The notes: generated by a model from the letters alone, not told the origin. A stretch of DNA of 64,000 nt from Gelatoporia subvermispora B (GCA_000320605.2 KB445812.1:62001-126000), one strand, 5' to 3'; counted from the first letter of the stretch, positions 11,140-24,457 are shown. Made by a program: numbers and translations.

Positions 11140-12890
11140 TATCTAGGATCAGGGTCACGAACTGCATTCTACAATAGATGTCCCTGTCTTGATCGGACGG
11201 TAGATTATCTTCACGCTGGCGGTCGCAGGAGATTCCAGACAGATCCGTGGTTCCCAGGTAATTCCCGCGGTGTTCTCATCAACCCCCAGCATAAGGACGC
11301 GGTCCTGGAGTCGCTGTGCTGACGCTGGTGCGAATGACTTCCTGATATCGCACCATGATGCGCCCCGATCAGAAGGGTTTCTGGCTCTGGCATGTGAAAG
11401 CGATGATGGGGCAGTACAGGCTCACGGGCTTGTAAATGTATCATGATCCCTGTCATATGTGGCGCTCTTCGCTCGAGTTCAAGGGATAATGGGATGAATG
11501 GTGTCTGATCCCAGGACGAGAGCATAGGAAAGCCAGGGAAGCTGCGAGATATTGACGAAGCCTAGAAGGCGCTGGTGAAGCTAGTAAATGTATATAGTTC
11601 GCATCACTGGATGCTAGACGGAGCAATGTGACATCGAACGGGCTTTGCATATGGTTGAGCGTACAATTAAATCAGGGTTCTGACAGCCTACATCGGCAAT
11701 TAATTTATTCTCGTGCTTTGCGAGAGCGATATTTTGCGCGACGTGGATCAGAGCATCAGACAAGGATAAGAGACGTGATACGGGGAAGCAGAGTCAAGTG
11801 ACCGTCTAAAGGCGGGCTGTGCACAAACAATGCCAAAACGAATGGGTGTGTGTAGGTCCGCCTCCTCCCACACTCGTGCGGCGAGCCGTACCATGCCGAT
11901 CTGACCGCCAGTCTCCGCCAGCTCATTCCCCTGATCCTCGTCATCGATTATCGCGGATATCACCCTCTATCGCAGCGCAATCAATCGAGCTATTTCAACA
12001 TCAGCGGGATGTTCCAACGGTGCTCCCAGTATGGACGAGTTCAGACGACCACGGACACTGACGAGCACCGAACATGTGGAACGCAGAGTTCACCATGTGA
12101 ATCAGCCATTCGCGACCTAATCACTTCACAGCCCTAGCCCATCAGACCAGAAACGCAAGCATGTGACAAGACTTGACCAGACTTCATGAGACTTCACGGC
12201 ATTCGGAGACAATGCCACAAACAGGGTAAGTGTTAGCCTAGGCGCTCCATTCTGCTTTTCAATGTACCCGGTCACGGCATGTATCGAAGCGATACCACAG
12301 ATCAGAAGTTGACGCTTGCCGACGTGCGGATGCGAAGTGTCATGGGATTGGCACCTGGAACCCAGTTCGTAGGGGCCTTTCCCGCGAACGCGAGTATCTG
12401 GCGCGCTGAGTCAGGACAGCTGAGCCCCAGATTCTGCAGATCCATCGCCGCCCTGGTTTTTCGCCGCCGATCCACGGGAAACTGGATTTCGCTGCAGATA
12501 TAGCATTCCAAGTAAGACGTTCGCAGGAGCGCGTGATTACTGGTAACTGCTGGCGTACCGACCAAGTTCTCGCAGAAGATAATACCAGATGGACTGCGTG
12601 GATCGAATATGTTACCCAGGGCAGCTAGCTCAGGGGTTCTCACTGGAAGTATTTTGACGTCGACCACCGGTGTGGGTCTCCTTGTTCTTATCTGCGACGC
12701 TATTGTCCTGCGGGTGCGTCACCGCATTCTGGTTGTCAAGGGCTATGTCAATAATATAGCATCCTAGGACTTCCCAGATCTGAGCTAAGCTCTGCCCGAG
12801 ATCTTAATGCAGTGGAATGGCAGTCCTTTTTCTTCGCGAAGCTTATCCTCGAGGCGGCAGCGCTTCATGAGCGCTGATTCGGACCCACAA
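11140..12890. other. Gene-poor stretch with one ambiguous open frame
   Basis: The only frame that looks protein-like is on the minus strand at 12667-12302 (ELAALGNIFDPRSPSGIIFC). It begins with GTG, has no upstream exon I can find, and could equally be spliced. I do not call it a gene. Confidence 0.35.
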
Positions 12891-12895
12891 TTGAG

Positions 12896-14481
12896 ATGGA
12901 TTTTAACGCCGCACGACGACAGCTCCCTCGCCCAATTTCGCTCCACCTCATACCCCTCGAGATGGACTACCTCATGAGCACTGTTACCGACGATTTCAGT
13001 TTTGAATCCAATGACTTGGACAACATCTCTTCATTAATCGACCCGTCGTATGGAGGTGATTCCCAGTCGCGCTCTTCGATCAACGCACTTGCCCTCGACG
13101 GATTGGATCTGTTCAAGCCAGAATTATCTCTGGGGCAAGTTGCGTCTCTATTTCTGTCGGATGCAGCGGAGCAGGTTCCAGACTTCGACCCTGCTCCGCG
13201 ATATTATCTTGCGCAGGATCCTGTTGTGCGTGATGCTGTGAGTTGTACATTCAACACCATCGGCTGTCTCTGATCATCTATCTCGTATGTATCCTGTAGC
13301 TTCAGCGTTGCGACCATCGCCACCATGATGCGTCGACTTCGGGCAGCACCTTCCTCTCGTCTGATGACGACCCAGGGGATACCGACTCGTCGTTCTCGCT
13401 GTCGCCACTATCTACAACCTGCACATCCCCCTCGATGAGCATCATTTCGACACCGGACAGTAGCAACTCTCGCATTGATATCGAAGTCGAGTCGAAGAGC
13501 GATCCATCTCTGTCGCCCTTGCAGCTCGCATCAAACTCTCCTCCATCATATCCCATCGCGGTTTGTCCTGCCCTCATCTTCCCTCCTCAGCCAGTCGAAT
13601 GGAACGAGACCGACGTCGACGATGAAGCATGTGTCCAAGTCGAGGCTGGGTCAGTCTCGGACTATGACGCTTCTTCAGAGATCGCAGAAGCCCCTACACC
13701 GTCAATGAGGCAGACGGAAGCTCCTGGACTACCTGTATCGTCCGTTCAGGAATCGTGCTCTCCCTCTGTCGCAATCGAGGCGTCGAAACGTCCTGCTGCT
13801 GACACTATCACCAAGATTAAGACTACCCGCGACGTGTCGTCTCGTCCTGGAGGAGGATCAGATCCTGACATAGCTCCTCGGCTTCGACCTCGCAGGGCGT
13901 GTACTAGGAACGCTCGTTACCATTCTTTCATGCCACTCGTGGACTGCGACCACTCTTCTTTCTCATCTGCATCACCCCTCTCTCACGAGCACGACGTGAA
14001 CTTCATTAAGGCACGAAGTGTAGGCCGCAAAGCTAAGCGAGGCATCGATGATGATGGAGATGAGTACGTGGACGAACACTCGGCTGACGAGGCGGACGGC
14101 GAGTACGCGGACGAGTTACCGCAACCCAAGCGCAGGAAGACCGCGTTCTCCGGTAGTAGGATATCGCGAAGGAGGAAATCCAGTGGTGGCAAATCGGCGA
14201 AACCGAGGTGTGAGAAATGCAGACTCACTTTCACTCGCATGTTCGACCTGAAACGGCATCAACAACATACCAAGTGTGGTGGCGCCAAGTATGTCGGCAA
14301 ACTGTCCTGTCCTTACTGTCCCGAGGCAGATTCGGACGCCCAGTCAGGCTCTGCACCCGAGGATATCGACGCGGAAGAGGACGACGCCGACAAAAACAAG
14401 CTATCCCGCATCGATTCGCTGAACAGACACATCAGGAGCAAACACGAAGGCATGCCCTTACTCCCGAGTGGGAAGAAGTAA
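12896..14481 (+). CDS. C2H2 zinc-finger protein, probable transcription factor
   Basis: Two exons (12896-13237, 13300-14481) around a 62-nt intron close in phase and give 507 aa. Residues 1 to about 410 are Ser/Asp/Pro-rich and lack a fold I recognise; they fit an activation or regulatory region. A bipartite basic patch (PKRRKT, ISRRRKSS) near residue 395 could be a nuclear localisation signal. The finger region is C-terminal. The first finger (CEKC from residue 418, LKRH) ends His...Cys rather than His-His. The second has Cys451/Cys454 and His491/His496, with an acidic insert of about two dozen residues stretching the Cys-His spacing from the usual 12 to 36. DNA binding is inferred from the fingers. 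The first ATG was chosen; MDYL at 12962 is a possible alternative start. Confidence 0.85.
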
Positions 14482-16500
14482 CGGGTGGATCCTTCGTGCA
14501 ATCACGGGCGGAGGGCTGCATGATGGGTCTACGATCATCTCCGCCCGCGCAGGACTTGTAGCATGCAGTCGGCAGGAACGAGCATTATCTGGAGGTTGAC
14601 GACGATATCTAAGAGATCATTGCAGGCACCAGGGCACATTTATCCCCTCTATCATGTTGCCAGCAAAGTCAGGGATACCTTCGGTTGCGTATACCCCTAC
14701 TACATTCATGTTTCTGTTCTTTCGCAGGCTCTCTGTACTTGCTACATCGTTGGACGTAGCTCAATCCGCTTGCGTATGTAGCAATATCACTGCTGCAGAT
14801 ACGTTGACATGTGACACCTGGCTCATCAGGTTCGTCTCGGTTGAAAGCTTTCGTACACGAGCGATAGAGCGCATGCACCACGTCTAGAAGGAGGACAAGA
14901 CCCGGGGCTGCGCGGGCTTCACACGTGAGCAGTGTGTTCCCGATGCTCGGCGGGCGAGGGCCTCGAGGATAGCTGGGGTACTTCTCTGGTTTCGCCGCCC
15001 ATCTATCAGCGTTCTTCCAACCCTCATGTTGGGCCACTTTTTCCGGATCCTGATACCCTCCTCATGACTCGATTCGTCCAGGGCGCTGTTAGTTGAGATA
15101 CCGAGGTTTCAGCGACGCAGATTTGCCCTCAGGTCCTAGAGCGCTCGGCATTCGGAAGGATCGCGAGCGCAATCCTCGCGGGAAGATCTCTCATGTTGGC
15201 CATTGTGACTCAGCTGCGGGCTGTACGGCGTTTCGATGTGGACTTCCCGAATGACTGTTACTGTGGCGTAATGTATACGAGTGGAGTGTTGGTAGTCAAA
15301 CTCAGAATACCGGGTCGACGATGATGTGCACGCCATCCGACGCCTGCGAAGCACACCGTGAGAAGGATAGACGATGAAATCAGCCTTGCTCCGAGCATGA
15401 GGCTCAAACTACCTGCAGCAGGATATCAGATACAATCAGGTCTAGTACTCGGATGGCAGTGGCACTCCAAGTAGCCTAGCTGCTGGTAGAGCGGAATGTG
15501 CAATCTGGCTAATAGTGGAAATGTGTATGACGTCCCTCCACACCGCCGCAGGAATGGAGGCTGGGAAAACCATGAAGTCAGCTACGATTATGCAGTAGAC
15601 GAACTGAGTCATACCCACGGAACGCTCACGGAACCAGATTGCTGAGAATCTCGCGATATCGTTGCTTTGTCCTTACATTGCAATAATATGGTTTACGACA
15701 GAGGAAAAGGAAGGTTCTAAGGAAAGGTGCCCTTATGCCCGCGGATAGCGGCGAAGCGAACCTCGGACAACTATCACCAGACATCACAGTATGCCGGCCA
15801 TCTCCGTCTAGAATCTCATTCACGGCACAAAGCGTCGAGATGGTCAGAGACTGTGCTCTCTGCGGATGATCGCGTATACCGATGCTGAATTATAAATGTC
15901 TTGCTGGGTACAAGTGACGGGGGATCTCGCCAGTAAGTTTCTCGATCAGCGAATGGTGGCGCGCAAATTGTCCAAGGAGGGCAGAGCATATCGCATAGAG
16001 AGAGTCATAAGGAGCACGTTCCAATGCGGGCGAATGAACGCGGAGGATGTCTGGAAGAGGTTCTGGCCCGGATACAGTGGCCGCTCACCCAGTAAGCGGC
16101 AAATAGTTGTGCCACCTTTCCCGTGTATTGAAGACCCGTGGAGACCTGTGGTAGCGATAGTCAGTTATAGCGTACTAATTGTCCGCCCAATCTGGATATC
16201 TGAGGAGGGATATGCGACGAATACATGTAACTCCTCTGGACGTACCGGCAGCGCTATAGCGTTCGACGCTAGGACGGACCCCTTGATATATAACTGAGGT
16301 CAACCGTATGAAGCCCGGATCGCCTTCTCAATCGCGTTTACGGTGCATCTCATCAGCTAGCCTTGGGATAGACGAACGAGTCCAATCGGGACCGGACACC
16401 GTTTGGAAGAAGCAGGAGACATTGCGGTTTAGTTGCGTCGTAGCGGCTCCTGACATCTATACTTCGTGCCGACAAAGTAATGGCCTTGATAACTGAGTTC
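14482..16500. other. Gene-poor stretch, decayed fragments only
   Basis: A minus-strand frame at 15037-14840 has protein-like composition (RWAAKPEKYPSYPRGPRPP) but starts with GTG. It continues upstream only if an A-run near 15040 is shifted by one base, and I recognise no family. Nothing else joins by splicing. Confidence 0.4.
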
Positions 16501-16526
16501 CAACGACTGCCGCGCTCACTAGGTAA

Positions 16527-16622
16527 ATGGCGCAAGTTTGCCATGACCCTGAGGATCGGCCTCAAACCACTGCTGAGGTTGTAGAAGTCATTCATGAGAT
16601 CAGGCAAACACCTCTGGAACAA
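16527..16622 (+). pseudogene. Possible relic of a protein kinase C-lobe
   Basis: The frame reads AQVCHDPEDRPQTTAEVVEV, which resembles the last conserved block of protein kinases (Cys, then D-P-x-x-R-P, then the final helix). No catalytic loop or ATP-binding motif is found upstream in any frame. If real it is a short remnant; chance is not excluded. Confidence 0.25.
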
Positions 16623-17142
16623 CTGACCTCAACAATCTCACGCAATCTCACGAAGGAAAACACGCATACATATTACGTCCTTCCAGTGAAGTTGGTGCTT
16701 CTCGAAGACGTTTTCTGTCATGCCGATCCGAGCCTGCACACAGGGTACCCTCCTATCAAGAAAACACGTCTGAGGCTAACCCAATGTCTTCAGATAGCAT
16801 TCACTGGTCCCATTCGCCAAGCGTGAAGAAAGTAAGCAGGTTTATGGAAGGAGCAGAACGAAAGACAATCACTGGTCCAGCGTCCAGCTTCGAGTGGCGT
16901 GCGAAGTAACTTCCAAATCTAGCTCTTTAGACGCCCCCGCCACTACCTGTTATACCTGTTCGTCACTTGCATCAGCAGTGTTCACCGTGTCCTGGATTGC
17001 ACGATTATCGATTGTATATCTCTGAACTCAGTGCTGGTTCATACAGACCATTGCTTCTGGGATATCAGCTGATGGTTGGTGACTAGCTCAAGATCTCAGA
17101 ACAGTGCCTAGGTCTACTACAATCGAATTGAACTGTGTGACC

Positions 17143-17740
17143 TCAGGAATTGAGTCGCCTTCCCCTGAGAACGGTTGTACACCTGCATGTATGTGTTTTT
17201 CTTTGTATCCTAATTATACATGCTCGCGACAGAAGCGTTTCTCTAGCAGCTACACCTGAAGCCCGACACGGTTGATGGACTAAATTGCGCTCTTCCTGTT
17301 CAGTCCGCGACAACCATCCGACTATGAGGACATCTTCCTGGGGCTGACGACTGATCGCGGCTCTTACGCAGTCATATACCTCATCCGCTCCTGACTGACC
17401 TCCCACTGAGGCATATTGACACTTGCTCATCTTAGACATCCGCAGCGCCGCGGCGTGGCAATTCATTTGTGCTATGCGACTGGAATGCATGTGAGTCTTG
17501 AGCGCTTGAGCTTGAGCAAGCGTCATGCTGCTTCCTGAGATGCTGGGTGGAAAGAGTAGAGGGTCCTAGAACAGTGGAAGAATATCCTTGGAATTCATCG
17601 GCCCGCGGCCCGCCCGTTGTATGATTGGACATGCTTTGAAGAATAGAAGGACTTAGATTGAGTGATTTGCTTGGCGAGTAAGAACGAGTAGAGTTCAAAC
17701 CGTGCGTCCAGGTCAGTGATGTGCGATGGACTGATGGCAC
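17143..17740 (-). pseudogene. Possible Ser-rich gene remnant with a frame change
   Basis: The upstream half (17740-17432) reads Ser-rich protein (STRSYSPSKSLNLSPSILQS) and the downstream half (17526-17143) reads a different frame (GADEVYDCVRAAISRQPQED). The two overlap, and I found no GT..AG pair that joins them, so a frameshift is likely. The upstream half has no ATG in frame. Family unknown. Confidence 0.25.
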
Positions 17741-17961
17741 CGGGGGTCGAGGCGTGAGAACTCCTCCTCAACGAAACTTATCAACCAATCTATTAGCAGG
17801 CATCGTACAGCATGCAAATCCCAGAAATATGACCGCTTTTAACTTACGAGACTAATGGTTGCATCTCCTTCCAGATGTCTGCCGAGTTTCGGGGTCCGGG
17901 GTCAAGCACATCACTGGTCCAGGTAGCTCGAGCGACCATGCATCTGAGCCGGCGGTAAATT

Positions 17962-17978
17962 CCCTTGCTTGTCAAGGG
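17962..17978. repeat. Perfect 6-bp hairpin, candidate Helitron 3' end hairpin
   Basis: CCCTTG, a 5-nt loop and CAAGGG, about 170 bp beyond the Helitron stop codon on its 3' side. Helitrons carry a short hairpin just inside the 3' terminus, so the place fits. A terminal CTRR after it was not found, so the assignment is tentative. Confidence 0.25.
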
Positions 17979-18143
17979 TCATTTGCACCCCCATAATTGA
18001 GGAGCGCTCATCACTTTTTGCAAATAGACACAAACAACGATGAAAGGCGCCCAAGGCCATTATCAATATAGACGCCGGAGCTATCTAATCGCTACCACTA
18101 TCGTTCTCGCTCTGCCCTGTACGCTGTCTTCTACAAGGATGTT

Positions 18144-21100
18144 CTACTGTACCGTCCCTAGAAATCAAATGAGATCATCAACAAAAAACAAGATACTTGA
18201 GTGCTATGCTACTGGTGGATCAACGTACCGGCAGGGCGACTGGCATGGTGCTTGCCGTTCTGATACCAAACTTTCGAGCTTTCATTAAGCTCCTCTAGCC
18301 GGTCGTCTTCTTGCATCAATGCTGGATTGTGAGATGCCATGAATAGTTTCTCATCAAAAGCCCGAAGGAGTCGGATTGTCGATCGTCCAGAACTGCGAGA
18401 CAGTGCCACGTACAAACTGAAGAGGCTGAGATTGGACGGTGCAGGTGGGGTTGCAATGTCTACTATGACGTATGGGATTGTCTGACCTTGAGCTCGGTAG
18501 TCTGTAAAGGCGTATGCAGCCGTGATTGGGTACTGTCGGCGACGAACAGTTCGCTGTACCGTTTTGCCACTCCTGTCAACTTGCACAGTAATTTGGAATG
18601 TCTGTGAGGCGACTTCTACAGGGATTACGGAATCTTCGAGGCCTTCAAGCCGAGTCGCGCGCGTTTGGTCCAGCTTCACCAAGATATATACTGGTGGGTA
18701 TTTCAACTCAACGGTTGATTGATTCGGAGAGAGAGGTGGCTCTCGTGGGTCGAGCACAATGTCAACCACTCTACCTCGTGCTCCATTCGTAATGTCAAGG
18801 TCTGTCTTGAGATTTGCTGTGACCATGACTCTCATGCCGATTGCAAACTCCACACGGTTGGGCAAAGGCTTGAAGCTTGACCTTGATCTCTCCTTCGCAG
18901 CCGACTTGATACGCATCGCTACTCCATAACGTTCCGCGAGAGTCAAGGTGCGATCCTGTATGGTATCCTCGGCAGGACATACAAATAATCTTGCACCTGT
19001 CTCTTGACAGTGTTTACGAACTGCAGCTATGTTCCATTGCTTCTGGACAGCATGTCGAGGCGTCACCAATGAAGCATCCTTCCATGGTCCAGAGCTGAAG
19101 TCGGGTATCTCGCAGTCAGGATTTGTAATGACGAGCTTGTTCAACATCTGGATATGGTGTTCCTGTACATTTCCGTAGCGAAGATGCTGTAGAAAGTCCC
19201 TCCAAACGGGGTCTGTAACGCGAACCTGTTCTTTGAGAATGACGACACGTGTGAATTCTTCATAGATACTCCATCCAGTTTGCTGGTCTTCTGTGTCTCT
19301 AGCCATGTTTAGCGGCACATAGAGGGCCTCATGAGGTTTGACGTTCACGGGAGGGAACTGATGAAAATCACCACAAAGGATAACATTGATGCCGCCAAAA
19401 GAGCCCTTAGGCGGTTCACCGGGTTTGGTCTTACCAATCCCGATATGACGCGAGAGTGTTGCCAGGAATGTCTTTGAGATCATTGAGATCTCATCGATCA
19501 CTAGATACGAGAAGTGTTGCCAGAAGCGCTGTAACTTGAGCTTTGTTTCATCGCTCAGTGCACCGGCGTTCTTTCCTAGCGATATCTTGCCAATAATATG
19601 AGTTGTCTTCCCATCAATCAAAGACGCCGCGACACCAGTGTACGCCGTTTTGAGAAGAAGGTATTTAACACCTTTCTGAGCAAAGTACTCAGTAACAGTT
19701 TGGATAACCTTTGATTTTCCAGTGCCGCCTTCACCATGAACAATCAGCCGTAACGGGTCAGGGTTCTCGCCGTGCAAGGTTTGGTCCAGGTGCGATGTCA
19801 TAATGTCAAATGCGCGAAATTGATCAGGAAGAAGCTTTGATGGATCCACTCCTGGCAATGCGGCTTCCGGAGAGTCCTCCTCATTCCCCAAATGGACCAC
19901 CTGCGCAGCGTCTCTATTATGGCCACCCTTTTTCCCAAGCCGTCTAACGGAAGCGCTGTTCCCCCTCCCTCTTTTTCTTCTTCTGGTGCGTCGTGATCAA
20001 TGCTCGCATTCAGTGTGTTCACATCATTGTCCATCTGTTTCTTCCAGTTCTGTAGTCGGGCAATGTCGTCACCACTCGCAGGACCGACCGTGGGTGAACC
20101 GTCTGTCTCTGAGAGTGTCCATGAAGTCACATCATCCCCAGAATATATCCGGGCCCTCTTCGCATGCTCGACAGCCAGGCGCCCATGCATCTCCTCCCTG
20201 AATGAACCCTGAGATGCAAGCAGCTATGCCAGCCCCTCTTCTGTATGTAACTCTGACTCTGGGGGCAGATCCTCTCCAAGGTCTACAGGATCCTCCACCG
20301 CATGTGTTGTATAGCTCTGCCTAATACCTGGCGATGGCTGTTCTTCAGGGCTTTTCTCTGCGGCTGTGCGACACTCGTGGAAATATTGGATACCTGGAGG
20401 GATGTCTCGGATTCTCTTCGGTGAGCCTGCCAGAAACCTGTCAAAGGCGTCTGACCAAGACTCGTCAGGGGCCTTCAAATCTGTCTCAAGATTTCTCCAG
20501 GGCTTCAGAAGCACCAACATAGAGGCACAGTACAAAGAGTAGACACCTGGATCGTCATTCCGGAGAAATGGATAGCCGACAAAATTTGGTAAGTTGTTAT
20601 GGCCAGTAGTTCTCCTGACGCGTTGCTTTGTCTGAGAGCAGGGATGATGTGGAAGATATGGAATGCGCTCGTTACGACGGCGTCCAGGTTTACGGGCCAT
20701 ATCGGTAAGGTCTTCATCATCAACTGATGCTGATACTGACGTCTTCTGCTTGCTTCTTAGGTCTTCCTCGTATGTATCCATAAAGAACGAGTATACGTTC
20801 ATGCCGTCCAGTTGCTCACCACGAAGTATATAGTCGGTAACTTGACACTTGGGATATATTCTTCCGGCATTGTCGGTATCAAGACTGACTTTATCAGAGA
20901 ATTCCTATGCTCGTTAGGTAAGTTTGACGCTGTGAACACATTACAAACATATGCTCACGTCATTCTCGCTGCCACTATTCATCGGCTGATCTGCAGAATG
21001 GTTCCTAGAAGCATCTGGCGTGATATTGCCATCCCCTTGTTCGTTTGACGTACTATCAGATAACGGTGAGAACAACACGCCAATTAAGTGTATGTACATA

Positions 21101-24100
21101 CCTCTCACTCAAAGTATTTGTTCTACGAAGCTCGGGATAATACTTGAGGATTGCCTTCATAAAGCTTGACCAATAGACCACGGAGTAACGGTGAGATCGA
21201 TACACATCTCCCCATCCCATTAAGTACGAGACAACCATTGGTGCAGCCAGTTCCTGCTCCCGGTTGATTGTGTGAACGAGACGGAAGAGAAGAAGACGCT
21301 GGTTATCTTGTAAAGAGTCAAGATATTCTGAACGCTCCGAATGGCATATGTAACCTTTTGCCATGATCGACGAGAGGTTGAAGTGGCGTTTTTGTTTCTT
21401 CAGTGCGTATCCTAGAATGTAAAATGTACAGTTCTTCGTGTCTGACCCGTTCGTTAGGAGCTTTGCATCATTGTTGCATCGAGCATTGATTAACACCGCC
21501 GGCATCCAGCCGTTCAGGTATTCGTATTTACGCTTCTGCTTCCATTTTCCTGACTCGCTTACAGTGTCCTCATCTGAGAGGTCAAATGGTGCCCGATGTT
21601 TGCACCGATAGAAGCCGCGCTTGTCCGGAACAAGACAACGCCGGAGATCACATGTGTGAAGCTGTTGGGAGCGGACAAGATCTCGTTCAAACTCTGTAAC
21701 TCGGGCCTCATAATCTGGAGTATCAGGATGAGGTGGACGAGAATATGCGATATCAGGTTTGTTTGGAATTTTCTTGATATCTTCACGTGACTCAATGCCG
21801 GGAATATGAGCCTTGAGATTTGCTTGAATATACACGACAATACGTTGACGGAACTCAGGGCTCCGAAGAAGCTCGTGCATTTCAGCACTCGTAGGAGAAC
21901 CAAGAAGCCAGAGAAGCATATGGAGATGTAAGGATCCCCTGTTCTGTGATTCAACGGCGCCGAAATAGGCTGAAACACGTCCAAGGACCCCGCATTGGCT
22001 CTTGACTTGGAATGGAGTGGCAGTGATGCCGAAAAGCACCTCCAAGATGGTATGTATCATAAAATGAAAGAACTTTGACGCCGCATAAGGATCTGATGCA
22101 ATGTTCTTGGCGCGCTTCTCCTTGTTGGGTCCAGAGGTATTGAGGAATGCATCCATATCAATATCCTCGCCGGCAAAGATCTGGGCAATTGGATGATGAA
22201 GGTCTGATGGGTTAATTGTAACCCAAAGTGATGGGGGACCTAGAGCGATTGACGTTGCCCAGACCTGGCTACACCACTGGTAACGCATGGAATCGGAGGC
22301 TGAGACACGCCCGGCGGTTGCATGAATATGCTGACGAAGTAGGCGAACTGCTGGGTCCGAGATAGGTTGGTTTCTCTCCTCCTCATCCTGCGCTTTCTTG
22401 AGCTTCTCTAGCGTTATCATTGATAGAAGATGCGCATCGTTTTCAAAATTCTTTCGCCTCATCTGAATCCGAGCAGACAAGAGAGCCTGTCGGCGCTGCA
22501 AAATCCCAAAGCACAGGAATGCCCAGCTCTCATGGAGTCGAAAACGTCAGTCATTGAATTGAAAGCACCATTGTGCGTGTTCCCGGAAGTCAAGATTGAC
22601 AGGACGTCGCGCTTCTATTCCCCCACAGCCATATGGAAAGAGACATGGAAATGCCTTCTCAAAAAGGTTTGGCTCGTCTTTCCCTTGCTCCACGGTTCCA
22701 GACCGTCTAGAAGCTCCGAAGTCATTCACAGGCTGTCGAGAATGACGGACTGCGTAGCCCCCTTCACGCCCCTCGCTCCACAGGTTTGCCATGCCCCAAG
22801 CCATGAGCTCGTCTGCTGTAAGGTTCGTGAGGTCCGTATCTATTGTTCCTGAAATTTGCAACGGAATAACATCTGGTCGTGAAGATTGAGCTATCACACA
22901 CACTATCAGATCAGGACATGTCACGGTCGTGTTTGAGAATCAACTTACAGGGATCTCCCGCAGGTTCTCCACATGACCGGGCCCGTCCATTGGGCTCACT
23001 CTCTCCCAGATCAGACTCTGGTTCAGGTGAGTTCTCATGCTCCGGCCCTGACCATGTGCATATGATTGTCAGCGCAATATAAGTAGATAGCGAGTGAAGC
23101 AATCTCACCCGTGTCTGTGCCTGTATCTGTGTCTAACGGGACATATCCATCACTCTCCTGGACAGCAATTCCGATGTCGTCCGTCTGCCAGATAATTTGA
23201 AGGATCTCGGTTGGTACATCGTCCTCTGGAAGACTCTTGACTCGTTCAGGGTCGATTGTGATGCTTCCATAGTATTTCTGATTATTTTCTTGTAGCCATC
23301 GAAGAGCATCAAAGATTGCCTGGCGGCGCACGCGAAATGTCGACTTCAGCCAGCGTCGAGGTAAGTCTCCAAGACCGATGAATGTGACAGATAGAATTGA
23401 TGCCAGAAGGGCAGGGGGATGCGGCATCAAGTGGCCTTGTATCATTGATGCAATACCCTCGACGTCAAGCTCATAGGTACTGACGTTTCCCCGCATTGCA
23501 CGCTGAAGTGTTTCTGTGTTTCGGCCCCCACCAACATTCTTCGGGAACAGCTTGAAGACGTATACCCGGGGATAGAGCAATGCGATCAGCAGTTGCTCTG
23601 GTATTGTAAGTATCTGGAGCTGCCATGGGACCTGTCCAATCCAGAGGTTGTTTGCAAGCGAAAGCTTTGGAGGCCCAGTGCCGGTCTTGCGCAGCACACA
23701 GATGCACTCATGGCAGACGTTCACGGTCTCAATTCCTTTCTCAGTTGATACACCTCGAGGCTCGAGCAATTTTCCATGGAATAGCGTGTGCGCAGGATGC
23801 GGGGTCGAAGGAATGAGGCGTTCTGCATTGGGAAGTGAGGAAAGTGGATATGGATTGACCTGATCATCGCGGACGCTAAGCTCTCTTGCACAGACACCAC
23901 AGACCGCCATCCTCAATGCATCGTTCGACGTCGCAGTATGGAATGCTCGGTAGCAAGCCTTGACTTGTTCTGGAGACGGTAACCTCATAAATTCATCCAA
24001 TGGACGGCCACTGTCGTCGGCGTCTTCTGCAGGGCCCGACACGTCGATCCTAGGAGCAACCCGGCGCATCACTGGTTCATCCTCCTCTCGTCCTCTTTTT

Positions 24101-24327
24101 CTCTGTCTCCTCTCTGTAGGTTTCCCACCCGTTGCTCTCGCCTCCTTCTTCCGTCGACCAAGCTCACGTAACTGTGACAGAAATGCTGGTGAAGCATACT
24201 CAATAACGTGTTCCAGCAATGCACTCTTCTTGTGCCGGGCTCGGGCGGGAATCTTCAAGACTCCTTTCACTCGAGATAGGATGTCGACCATTGTTAGTAG
24301 TGCGAGGTCGTCATTCTTAGAGCTCAT
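18144..24327 (-). pseudogene. Helitron Rep/helicase gene, three disabling changes
   Basis: Rolling-circle transposon protein. Exons 24327-23109, 23047-22949, 22890-21102, 21052-20959, 20904-18229 and 18157-18144 join with closed phases except for the lesions, spanning about 1963 codons. In order come a DUF6570-like Cys-bearing N-domain (VCHECICVLRK), the Rep domain with the HUH pair in SLHLHMLLW and a two-tyrosine motif YILGYALKK, then a PIF1-type helicase with Walker A GEGGTGKSKV and Walker B VIDEISMIS. Damage: TGA at 22547-22549, where related proteins have Arg before RF; TAG at 20224-20226 in place of a likely Gln; and a one-base loss in a 5-A run (plus 19929-19933), after which the helicase is open in the new frame for 563 codons. 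Both stops are one C-to-T step from a sense codon. Otherwise full length, so inactivation looks recent. Confidence 0.9.
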
Positions 24328-24402
24328 AGTAAGTGGTTCAGAGTATCAGAGTCTACATCAACGAGCGAAATCTACAGATTTGGAAATCGCTTGCAAGGGA
24401 GG

Positions 24403-24415
24403 TCCGCCGAGCGGA
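24403..24415. repeat. GC-rich hairpin upstream of the Helitron start
   Basis: TCCGC, loop CGA, GCGGA form a perfect 5-bp stem 76 bp upstream of the Helitron ATG. It lies between the two divergent genes. It could be a subterminal Helitron element or a regulatory structure. I could not fix a TC terminus beside it. Confidence 0.4.
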
Positions 24416-24449
24416 GTTTTCACACCATCGCACGGACCACGTACGCAGC

Positions 24450-24457
24450 TATAAAAA
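24450..24457 (+). promoter_or_regulatory. TATA box for the divergent Helitron-linked gene
   Basis: TATAAAAA, 85 nt before the ATG at 24535 and followed by a C/T-rich leader, as expected of a fungal core promoter. The 207 bp between the two divergent ATGs is the only promoter space for both genes. Confidence 0.6.
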
